Shown: piece by piece, positions 52,397 through 62,040 of the stretch
Layout: every line of letters starts with the position of its first letter
Position numbering within the stretch: position 1 is the first letter of the stretch
NCBI RefSeq assembly: GCF_002127325.2
Contig: NC_035439.2
Location: forward strand, 137,579,901-137,643,900
DNA: 64,000 nucleotides
Source: Helianthus annuus
Taxonomy: Eukaryota; Streptophyta; Magnoliopsida; Asterales; Asteraceae
Reading direction: 5' to 3'
Position numbers and translations under genes: made by a program
Notes under the pieces: model-generated
Told to the model about the DNA's origin: nothing
The model's input: the letters and a program-made list of their open reading frames with translations, nothing else
The model's database searches: none

Positions 52397-53977
52397 ATGG
52401 ACTCGCCCGGCACTGGCGACTCAGACACCACAGGACCTAGACCTATAGTATCAGATGACCTAGCATCTTCAGAGCACGAGGTGCACACGTCAGACGTTTC
52501 TAGCACGGACGAGGACGATTTCCAGCCCTTCGCGCTACCTGACGAGGCTGATGAGCTCGCCGATGGCCCTCTTATTGGGGACCTACCGTTAGTGGAGAAC
52601 CCTGCTCCCATACCCTTAGCTGTTTACCCTGCCTACGATTTACTTCTTGACGCCGAGGCTGACGGCGATATTGATCTGTTTGACGATGATCTCCTGGAGG
52701 ACGATGAGGAGGGCGAGGCCCTCATAGCCGACGAAGGACTTTTACTGCTCGCAGATGCTCCAGCTGCGGAGTCACCTGCACACTCACCTGCTCCAGACTC
52801 CTTCGAGTCTGTGGCCTCCGCACCTTCCCACACTCTGAGCGCACAACACTTTTCACATGGTTCAGATCCTGACCAGGCATCCTCTGTTGCCCCTATTCCT
52901 AGCTTTGCTTTCGACCATGATGATGTGGAGGATTCCGATCCTATCTTTCCCCCAGGATTCGACCCCGATCGGGATATAGAGTTTATACCTATGGATCAGC
53001 CTATGGAGGATCCAGTCGACCCAGCTGACCCGGTTGATCCCATCGACCCTGAGTTTGACTTTGAGATGGCTTTTGATGATCCCGAGCCTGCCATCGCCCC
53101 TGAGCAGGCAGCCGCTCTAGACCCTGTGCTTGAGCATGACCCCGTTCATGTTGGCATGCCTATTGAGCCTGTGATTGCTGACCCACCTGTTGATGATCAC
53201 CCTGTGGATGCTCCGTTGTTGGAGGGCGATCATGACATTGCTGTTGATCACGTTGATCACCCACTTATTGCTGATGCACCCGTTCACTCTCTTGTTGCTC
53301 CCCCACCTGATCCCGTTCCACTAGAGCCCGAGCATGCACTATTCACGACCCACATGGATCCACGAGATGAGCATGCACAGCACGGGTGGATTCCTGCTGA
53401 TGATGAGGTTCCACCTATTCCCCCTCAGATCACTGATACTCGTCACGTTGATACCTCCTTTTCATTCCCTCAGTTTACACCTCCAGCGCGACCTGGAGAG
53501 GGTTCCTCGGCCCATCCCTTTGGGCATGTGCCGACATCTGTTCCCTTCATGTCACAGTTTCCACCTGTTTTACCCCCTGTTTCTCCATTTCATGTGGCAC
53601 CTTTTGATCCAGCCAGGGAGCCGTTTCTCTGGTCATCACCACCTGTTATGCCACCGACCGACCCCTACCATCCCTTCCACATGGGGCACACTATTGAGGA
53701 CGTCTTGATGTCTTTTGTTTTTCAACACGAGGCACACACACAGCGCATTCAGGAGCTTGAGAGAGCTCAGCCGCTGCCGTGTCAGTGCCAGGGTCAGACC
53801 CACTCTCCGTTGCAGCCCTCTCGACCACTGCCACCAGATTATGCTGCACGCCTTCTCACTTTAGAGCGACAGGTTGCTTCTTTCTTACGTACTCAGAGAG
53901 CCATGGAGGAGGACTGGCTCCAGTTGCGTCGTTTGTTTTACACTCACTTTCCCCCTTCTCCACCGCCAGCCGTGTAG
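52397..53977 (+). CDS. Pre-gag ORF of the plus-strand chromovirus, unknown
   Basis: I do not recognise this 526-residue protein. I start at ATG 52397, directly behind the acceptor-like TTATGTTACAG (ends 52392); seven codons upstream are also open. The N-terminal 130 residues are strongly acidic (DDDLLEDDEEGEALIADEG). The middle is Asp/Pro/His-rich with DPVDPADPVDPIDPEFD. The C-terminal third has proline-rich phrases (FPPVLPPVSPFHVAPFDP) and two helical segments, AHTQRIQELERAQ and LLTLERQVASFLRTQRAMEE, that look like coiled coil. No membrane segment, no nuclease or protease motif. It is uninterrupted, although pol nearby carries a nonsense codon. It lies before gag, where standard chromoviruses have none. 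Confidence 0.7.
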   Translation: MDSPGTGDSDTTGPRPIVSDDLASSEHEVHTSDVSSTDEDDFQPFALPDEADELADGPLIGDLPLVENPAPIPLAVYPAYDLLLDAEADGDIDLFDDDLLEDDEEGEALIADEGLLLLADAPAAESPAHSPAPDSFESVASAPSHTLSAQHFSHGSDPDQASSVAPIPSFAFDHDDVEDSDPIFPPGFDPDRDIEFIPMDQPMEDPVDPADPVDPIDPEFDFEMAFDDPEPAIAPEQAAALDPVLEHDPVHVGMPIEPVIADPPVDDHPVDAPLLEGDHDIAVDHVDHPLIADAPVHSLVAPPPDPVPLEPEHALFTTHMDPRDEHAQHGWIPADDEVPPIPPQITDTRHVDTSFSFPQFTPPARPGEGSSAHPFGHVPTSVPFMSQFPPVLPPVSPFHVAPFDPAREPFLWSSPPVMPPTDPYHPFHMGHTIEDVLMSFVFQHEAHTQRIQELERAQPLPCQCQGQTHSPLQPSRPLPPDYAARLLTLERQVASFLRTQRAMEEDWLQLRRLFYTHFPPSPPPAV

Positions 53978-54377
53978 AGCTCATCAGTGCCGTTTGGGTA
54001 GACGTTGGTGAGAAGACGGCGATTGCTTTTGACTGCACAGCATTTTTGGAGACTACTTTCTGATTATGACTTTTGTTGATTTTGTACATGGGATGTAGTG
54101 ACACTGATTTGATATAGTTTTTGGACAGGGGTGATGTAGCCCTTAGTCGATTGATGTTGTATGACACTGTGATGTACTTGTATACTTACTATGTGGTCTC
54201 GATATATGGCAATCGCAGTATTCTCATCATATTTGATGCTTTATTGGTTATTTATATTTTTATGACATGGGATGTTGTGTGAATGATATTTGTGACATGA
54301 GATGTTATATACTATTACTACCATCATATACGTACGTTTTACTATGGCCTGACCGACGTAAACACATCTTTTAGAAG
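53978..54377 (+). other. Spacer between pre-gag ORF and gag
   Basis: About 400 bases, no ORF in the sense direction of note. Several T-rich TATGACA/TGACATG words occur. Function unknown. Confidence 0.5.
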
Positions 54378-57300
54378 ATGCCGCCGAGACGTCAACAACC
54401 GCAAATGCCTACCAATCAGGCAGAACTCCAGCAAATCATCGCTGCTGCCATCGCACAATACGCCGCCTCTCAAGGAGGGACTAGTGGAAGCAACTCAGGC
54501 AACACTGGCAACAACAACAACCCACCTCATGGTAATACTAAGTCATTTAGACATACCATGACTTAATTGGATATCTATAGCAAAGATGCTAATGCCATTC
54601 ACATGTTATACTGTACGTGCAGGGTGCACCTACAAGCAGTTTCTAGACTGCAAGCCGGTCAACTTTGATGGCACAGGAGGTGCTGTCGCCTTTGTTCGTT
54701 GGGCTGAGAAAACTGAATCTGTTCTTCGCATGAGCAAATGCGCACTAGATCAGCAAGTCACCTATATCTCTGGGCTATTCTTGGATGGAGCACTATCTTG
54801 GTGGAATTTGCAAGTACAGACACTTGGTGAAGCTGCTGCCTACGCACTAACCTGGACCGAACTGAAGGAACTTATGCGCAAAAAGTACTGTTCCCGCGCT
54901 GAAATCCAAAGATTGGAAACTGAATTCTGGCATTTAAAGATGGAAGGTCCAAAGATCGAAGAATACGTTCAGAGGTTTCATGACTTATCGCATGTGGTAC
55001 CCTACATGGTCACTCCAGAGTTCAAAAGGATTGAACGTTTTATTTGGGGATTAGCTCCTCAAATCATAAGCATGGTGACCTCCTCCAAGCCTGCGACTAT
55101 TACTGAGGCGATTGATTTGAGCGTGGCTCTCACCGAGGAAGCTATTCGCCTGAACAAGTTTGATGAAGCTGAGCCAAAGAAGAAAGAGACTCATGTGGAG
55201 TCATCAGGAGGTAACAAGCGGAAGTTTTCGAACTTCAAGCAAGGCACTAGCGGTGTGGTTAAGAAAGGGGAATCAAGCACGCCAGCTCAGGTTACAGCTG
55301 GTAGTGGGAAGAAAGGAAAAGGATACATGGGCACCCAGCCCAAGTGTAATACCTGCCAGCGCCACCATTCTGGCCATTGTGGTTTGAAAGTTTGTGAAGC
55401 TTGTGGAAAGACTGGCCACTTGAAGGATTCTTGTTGGGCCATAGCTGGCCAGAGAGGCCAGGGAGGATTCGGAAACAGAAACACCAACCGGGGCGGAAAT
55501 GGAAATCGCCCACAAGGGAACAATGGAGGTGATGGAAATCGAGTTAACAATGCTAATCAAGCGGGCGCTGTGAATCGTAATCAGAGGAATAATCAAGCTG
55601 GTGGAAATGGGCAGAGATCCGGATGCTTCAACTGTGGTGATCTTGGGCACTACAAGAGGAATTGCCCAGAGTTGAACCAAGCCCGTGGAAGAGTGTTTAA
55701 TATTGAAGCACGGGAAGCGCGCCAGGATCCCAATGTCGTTACTGGTACGTTCCCTGTAAACCAACGCTATGCATCCGTTTTATTTGATACTGGCGTCGAT
55801 TATAGCTTTGTGTCGTTAGAGTTTAAGAATATGCTTGATTTAGCCGCTAGTAAATTAGATATTCCGTACTCGATCGAATTAGCGAATGGAAAGTTGGTAG
55901 AAGCCAATGAAGTTATCAGAGGGTGTGTGATCGAACTGGGAGAGCGTGAGTTTGCTCTGGATCTACTACCAGTCCAGTTGGGAAGCTTCGACGTGGTGGT
56001 AGGAATGGATTGGTTATCAGGAAACAAGGCTGAGATAGTTTGTCACGAAAAGGTAGTTCGTATCCGAACTGATGATGGTGAGACAATTGTGGTTCACGGA
56101 GAAAAGCGTGATACGCCGTTAAGGATTATCAGCTGCCTCAAAGCGCGAAAATGTTTACAGAAGGGATGTGCTGCCTTTCTGGCACATATTGTAGATAAGA
56201 AAGCTGAAGAACCGAAGATCGAAGACATCCCTGTCGTGAGGGAATATCCAGAAGTCTTCCCAGAAGACTTGCCTGGATTGCCGCCTCAGAGGCAGGTGGA
56301 GTTTCGCATCGACTTAGTTCCAGGAGCCGCGCCTGTGGCTAAGGCACCCTATAGACTTGGTCCGTCTGAGATGCAAGAGCTGTCGACTCAACTTCAGGAG
56401 TTGTTAGACAAGGGATTTATCCGACCAAGCTTCTCGCCTTGGGGAGCTCCGGTCCTGTTTGTCAAGAAGAAGGACGATAGTTTTCGTATGTGCATTGACT
56501 ACCGGGAGTTGAACAAGCTGACGATCAAGAATAGATACCCTCTGCCAAGGATTGATGATCTGTTTGACCAACTGCAAGGCTCAAGCTTTTATTCAAAGAT
56601 CGACCTTCGATCTGGATACCATCAGTTAAGGATACAAGAGGAGAGTATCCCAAAGACAGCCTTCAGAACTCGATATGGACACTACGAGTTTCTAGTCATG
56701 CCGTTTGGGTTAACAAACGCACCTGCAGTGTTCATGGATTTGATGAATAGAGTTTGCAAGCCGTATTTGGATAAGTTCGTGATAGTGTTCATCGATGATA
56801 TCTTGATTTATTCAAAGACGAAGGCCGAGCACAAACAGCATTTAAGAGCCATTTTGGAATTGCTGAAGAAGGAACAGCTGTATGCCAAGTTCTCTAAGTG
56901 CGAGTTTTGGCTACGAGAAGTCCAATTCCTTGGGCACGTAGTGAATGGAGATGGAATTCATGTTGATCCCACAAAGATCGAAGCGATCAAGAATTGGGAG
57001 ACGCCAAAGACGCCAACCGAGATTCGGCAATTCTTAGGTTTGGCTGGTTATTACCGAAGATTCATTGAGAATTTTTCAAAGATCGCTCAACCATTGACGC
57101 TCCTCACGCAGAAAGATAAGAAGTTTGATTGGGGAATCAAACAGGAAGAAGCGTTCCAGATATTGAAGGAAAAGCTCTGCAACGCACCAATCTTAGCACT
57201 TCCAGAAGGTACAGATGATTTTGTGGTATACTGTGACGCCTCACGTCAAGGATTGGGTTGTGTGTTGATGCAACGCCAAAAGGTTATTGCTTACGCATCG

Positions 57301-58666
57301 CGTCAATTGAAAGTGCACGAAAAGAACTATACCACACATGATTTGGAACTAGGCGCAGTGGTTTTTGCATTAAAGATCTGGAGACACTACCTTTATGGTA
57401 CAAAGTGCACAATCTTCACAGATCACAAGAGCCTACAACACATATTCAACCAGAAGGAGCTGAATATGAGGCAAAGACGATGGGTCGAGTTGCTGAATGA
57501 TTACGACTGCGAGATAAAGTATCATCCAGGGAAGGCAAATGTGGTCGCCGATGCCCTAAGTCGAAAGGAGAGGATCAAGCCCATAAGGGTTAGGGCTTTA
57601 GAGATGATCATCCAAACCGATATTTCCTTGCGCATTCGTGCCGCGCAAAAAGAAGCTCTCAAGGAAGGAAACCTTGAAGAAGAATATCTCCGTGGGATGG
57701 AGAAGCTATTGGTACCAAACAAGGAAGGAACATTATGTTTTGAGAAAAGGATTTGGGTTCCTTTGTTTGGAGGCTTAAGGAAGGTTATTTTCGATGAAGC
57801 TCACGAATCGCGGTACTCTATCCACCCTGGAGCGGATAAGATGTACCAGGACCTTAAAGATTATTATTGGTGGCCTAGGATGAAAGGCGATGTTGCTGTT
57901 TATGTGAGCAAATGTTTAACATGCGCTAAAGTGAAAGCGGAATACCAGAAGCCTTCAGGACTTCTGCAACAACCAGAGATTCCCAAGTGGAAATGGGAAC
58001 AAATCTCAATGGATTTTGTTACAAAGTTGCCAAGAACGCCAAAAGGCCATGACACTATTTGGGTAATAGTGGACCGGTTGACGAAGTCAGCACACTTTTT
58101 ACCTATCAGAGAGAAGGATAATACGAGTAAGCTGGCCGAAATTTACATGAGAGAGATTGTTACACGCCATGGAGTACCTCTCTCAATCATTTCTGATAGA
58201 GACGGAAGGTTCGTATCAAGAATTTGGCAATCCTTCCAAGAAGCTTTTGGCTCGCAATTGAATATGAGCACCGCGTTTCACCCGCAGACCGACGGGCAAA
58301 GCGAACGGACGATACAGAATTTGGAAGACATGCTGAGAGCGTGTGTTATGGATTTGGGCGGTAGCTGGGATAAGCATTTGCCTTTGGTCGAATTTTCATA
58401 CAACAACAGCTATCACGCCAGTATTGGTGCTGCACCATTCGAAGCTCTATATGGCCGCAAGTGCAGATCACCGCTTTGTTGGTCTGACACAGGTGATAGA
58501 CAGTTGGTTGGTCCTGATGTGGTCTAGGAAACCACAGACAAGATTGCACAGATCCGAGATCGCATCAGTGTGGCTCGTGACCGTCAGAAAGCCTACGCAG
58601 ATCGAAAAAGGAAGCCTCTGGAGTTCGAGGTAGGAGATATGGTTTTGTTGAAGGTATCCCCCTGGA
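54378..58666 (+). pseudogene. Plus-strand chromovirus gag-pol, interrupted
   Basis: Starts MPPRRQQPQMPTNQAELQQI at 54378. A 91-base segment with stops interrupts it after NNPPHG and the frame resumes with [11 protein letters not shown]. Gag is followed by knuckles [14 protein letters not shown] and [14 protein letters not shown]. The protease has [10 protein letters not shown] with DTG intact. RT has [19 protein letters not shown] and [10 protein letters not shown] (near 56791). RNase H has [11 protein letters not shown]. The integrase zinc site begins [11 protein letters not shown], with core words [16 protein letters not shown] and [12 protein letters not shown] at 58525-58527 stops it, and the same frame then continues (RDRQKAYADRKRKPLEF) to 58666, where the nested chromovirus cuts it before the chromodomain. 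Confidence 0.9.
54532..54622 (+). other. Candidate 91-base intron in gag
   Basis: The segment begins G|GTAATA and ends GTACGTGCAG|GG. It is AT-rich, carries stops, and has the branch-point-like TGCTAATG about 40 bases before the end. Removing it keeps the frame (H-G-C-T across the junction). The alternative is a small insertion with accidental ends. Confidence 0.5.
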
Positions 58667-61600
58667 TGTCACACCCCGATTTCCACGTGTCTCACCGGTG
58701 GGCCCGGTGGGGGATTATCGTGACGTAGTTGGCAACATTATAGTCAAACCACACAATATATGAATGCACAGCAGAAGCAAAAAAATAATTATAATTCAAC
58801 CATTGATCGTAGTATCGAATGTATCACAAATAGTCGAATGGTATCCACAGGGGGATCAAAATAATAAAAAGTATTGTTCAACAGACAAGGCATCAAAAGC
58901 TTGCGAGACTCTTTAAGATGCTAAGGAGCTATAGCCAGCCGATTACGTTTAGTACCTGCATTTAATCTTTTTGGTAAAATACGTCAGTTTACACTGGTAA
59001 ATACATTCAACCGACACCTTTGTAAAATGTTTATTAAAATTGATTTGATTGCACAAGGCACAAACTCTTTTATAACTTGGGAGAATTATTTAAATATATA
59101 ATCTTGTAAAGAATTACATGTTCACTATGCGTTCGGTCGCCCAAGTCGTATCAGGTTAAAGTTTAATAGACACACCACATAGTATAAAACCATGGCGGGT
59201 AACCAACGGCTACACTTTTATAATTATAGACATAATGTCGGGTGTACGCCTACACCGGGATGTCAAGGTCGTGGCCATTCATAAATGCTGCCAAGGATAT
59301 CCGGGACATGGTCATTAAGCCCCCAAAGGCGTTCAGTCAACAAAACAAGTTTTAAACGGGTCACATTGATAATACCCAACTACTAATGAGTTGGGGTCAA
59401 TTGCCCGACCAAGCGGTACTTTAGATACCGTAACCCAAGCCCGTATAACGGAAAATAAGTTAAAAGTATTTACCTTTGCAAGTATAATCCTTAATTGAAT
59501 AAATCACAGATAGCTTTTACTGGTCTCCTATTCTGGAACGAAGGTTTAGAATAACCTATTAGAATCCTAACGGGTCTTTATATTTGCCGTAGCTTAGCCG
59601 GTCGGTTTCAAAGGATAGTTACGGTTTAATCGCGTGAAAGGTGAAAACCGTGAATGGAGTGTGATTTTGACCCAACAAGTTTGAAGACTTGTATTATATG
59701 GGTATAATAATCATACTCTGGATTTTGGGGTCAAAACAATATGGTTTGACCCGTTTCGGCTAATTTATGTAAACTAGTTACATACGCCGAACTGTGCGCG
59801 CAAAAGGCGCAACAGGTAACCGTAGGAGTCCTACACTGATTTCCTAAGTCAATATGCCTTAAATAGGTTGTGGTGTCAGTAGGATACCTTCCGTAATGCT
59901 CGTAACGAGTTTAAGTTAATATTATGCCCCGTAGGGGTATTTCGGTATTTTTAAAGATTATAAAAGAGGTTTTAGAGTTCTACAGGGAATCCAAGTTTCC
60001 CGAACAGTTTATAAAGTCTAAAATACTTTATTTATTATTTAAAACCAGTAGAAACTGGAATCGGGTCAAAAGACCTTGTAGAACTCGAGTTATGGCCGAA
60101 AAGGGTATATTCGGTATTTATCGAACCGTTGCCATAACCGCAGGTTATGAGCAGGTTAAAAATAATTAAAAATCTTTAAAAATCCCAAAGTATTGTTTTT
60201 CAACAGTGAGCAAAAGGTTTGGTGTCGAAATCCGGGTTTAGATAGGCGTTATGCTAATTGCGCTACTAAATTACTAAAGTTTCGCAATTTGCGCTATTTA
60301 GCATAACTCCTATTCTGGACCTCGGGTTGACATGAAATTTTAGGGACATGCTTAGAAATCAGTAACCAAGGTCATGATTCGTTCACGTGTCCGAAATTCT
60401 CGTTTTAAATTAAAAAGGGCGTTACGGTCAACTTTTAAGCACTTAACGGAAAGGTGTAAAGGACTTGGACAAACGACGAACCGGTCACAGAGGGTGACAC
60501 CATCATGTGACCTGGTCCTAAGAGAGTCCTAAGGCATATCTACATTGCACTAAAACGGGTCAGAACTGAAGTCAAAGCAAACGTTAAAGCTTTGCGACTT
60601 TCGGCTCCGAACCGGGTCAATATAGCAAATGGTCGAATCAAACAAGCTTAGACTTGTTAATACACTTATTGTCATATTTTATGAGTGTTTAAACAGGTTG
60701 CATATCATCTACATTACAGATTATGCGTAAAATCGCAAAATGGCTTTCTGTTGACTTTTTAAGTACACGTTTGACTCGACATTTGACCTAGTTAGAGTGG
60801 TGATCAGGGGGAACCCTTTTAAGGGTTTATTACTCACATAAATACCAACACATAACTATCTTTGATTCGACAAATCACTGGACCATTCGTGATTTATCAC
60901 AAAGTCAATCGTTAACTACGACGGATTGACTTTTAAGCTAAACTAAGCAAAAACTAAGCCATAAAAGAGTTAGACAACTTACAGAAGCTTGTGCACGACT
61001 TAGGATGATAGAAGAACACTTGAGAGCTCCAGGAATGATCTTGAGAGCAGTGTTTGAGGTGTGGTGAACTTATGCACAATGTAGGCCTTTTTATAGTAAA
61101 GTTTGGTGCACAAGATCATTACAACACATCCTACATTGCTCATGGATGATCAGCAAGTGTCCTAAGGTGCTAGGGGTCAGGTAGAGGGCGCCCATGCTTC
61201 ATTGATTGCTCACAAGATCGTTTACAAGCCAAATCATTGAATCTGCCCATGTTTTCTGTTACTGGGCGTCCCACGCGGCCCGCATGAGAGTTCATGCATT
61301 TTGTACGCGGGCCGCCTGAATCCATAAGTCAAAAACCGGATTAACAGGTGGCTCGCGGCCCGCATCAACTAGCCCCTATCCTTTACGCGGCCCGCGTTAG
61401 GTCTGATTTCCAAGATTTTTGAATCTTTTGTAATGATTAACGAAATCTTCGGTAATTAATAACCTGACCTTTCGGGTTTGAAGGGGTAACTTTGCGATAT
61501 GGCCCTCGGTTAATTACAATTAAGGGCCTCGTGCCATTTACCCGTACTGTCAAGCCCCCGGTTAGTTTAATTACTATCCGAAAAGCCTTAACTTTCATTG

Positions 61601-62005
61601 TTCGTACGAATTTGATCATAACTTTCTCATTTTAAAACGGAACTTCGCGAAATTTATATAGTACATTCTAGTGAGCGTATTTTACTGTTACAAAGCTTCG
61701 GGTTTATCAAAGGGTCACTCAGAGGTATAATTAAACATGTTGACACAGTTAACCCTTGCAGCTTGTAATCTCTCACTTTCTTCCGCGTTTCGCTTCCGTA
61801 CGATCCATGATTTATTCGTTTGAAGGTACGAGCATCGTTTAGGGTTACTATACAGTATATTTACCCTTTGTTGACATTTATAACCCTCGAATTTACATAC
61901 TTCCAAGGTTTGTCAACTTTAGTCCTTTATTTAATATCTAATTCCACGTGTAAACTCATGACACGTGTTAACACATCATTGGACGCAAAATTTCGAGGTA
62001 TTACA
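58667..62005 (-). repeat. Nested chromovirus 3' LTR
   Basis: 3,339 bp from TGTCACACCCCGATTTCC to GAGGTATTACA. The start resembles the solo LTR at 8706. A minus-strand TATA box CTATAAAAAGG lies at 61095-61085, with GC-rich palindromes 170-310 bases upstream of it. No supported ORF. Confidence 0.88.
61273..61397. promoter_or_regulatory. CGCGGCCCGC palindrome cluster
   Basis: Four copies: CGCGGCCCGC at 61274, CGCGGGCCGC at 61306, CGCGGCCCGC at 61354 and ACGCGGCCCGCG at 61385. The surrounding sequence is AT-richer. Confidence 0.8.
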
Positions 62006-62020
62006 TCCTCATCCCCTTAA
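62006..62020 (-). other. Nested chromovirus polypurine tract
   Basis: The minus strand TTAAGGGGATGAGGA abuts the LTR. Confidence 0.85.
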
Positions 62021-62040
62021 AATAAATCTCGACCCGAGAT

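Larger units (their letters stand above)
48369..58666 (+). mobile_element. Ty3/gypsy chromovirus, plus strand, interrupted
   Basis: Begins with a 3.4-kb LTR (TGTGACAACCC...GTGTGACA) inserted in the 31-bp array; the probable left TSD is TTATA (48364-48368). It carries a leader with hairpins, a 527-codon extra ORF, gag with a candidate intron, and pol up to the C-terminal part of integrase, where a second chromovirus has inserted. The 3' LTR would lie beyond that insertion, outside the window. Confidence 0.92.
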
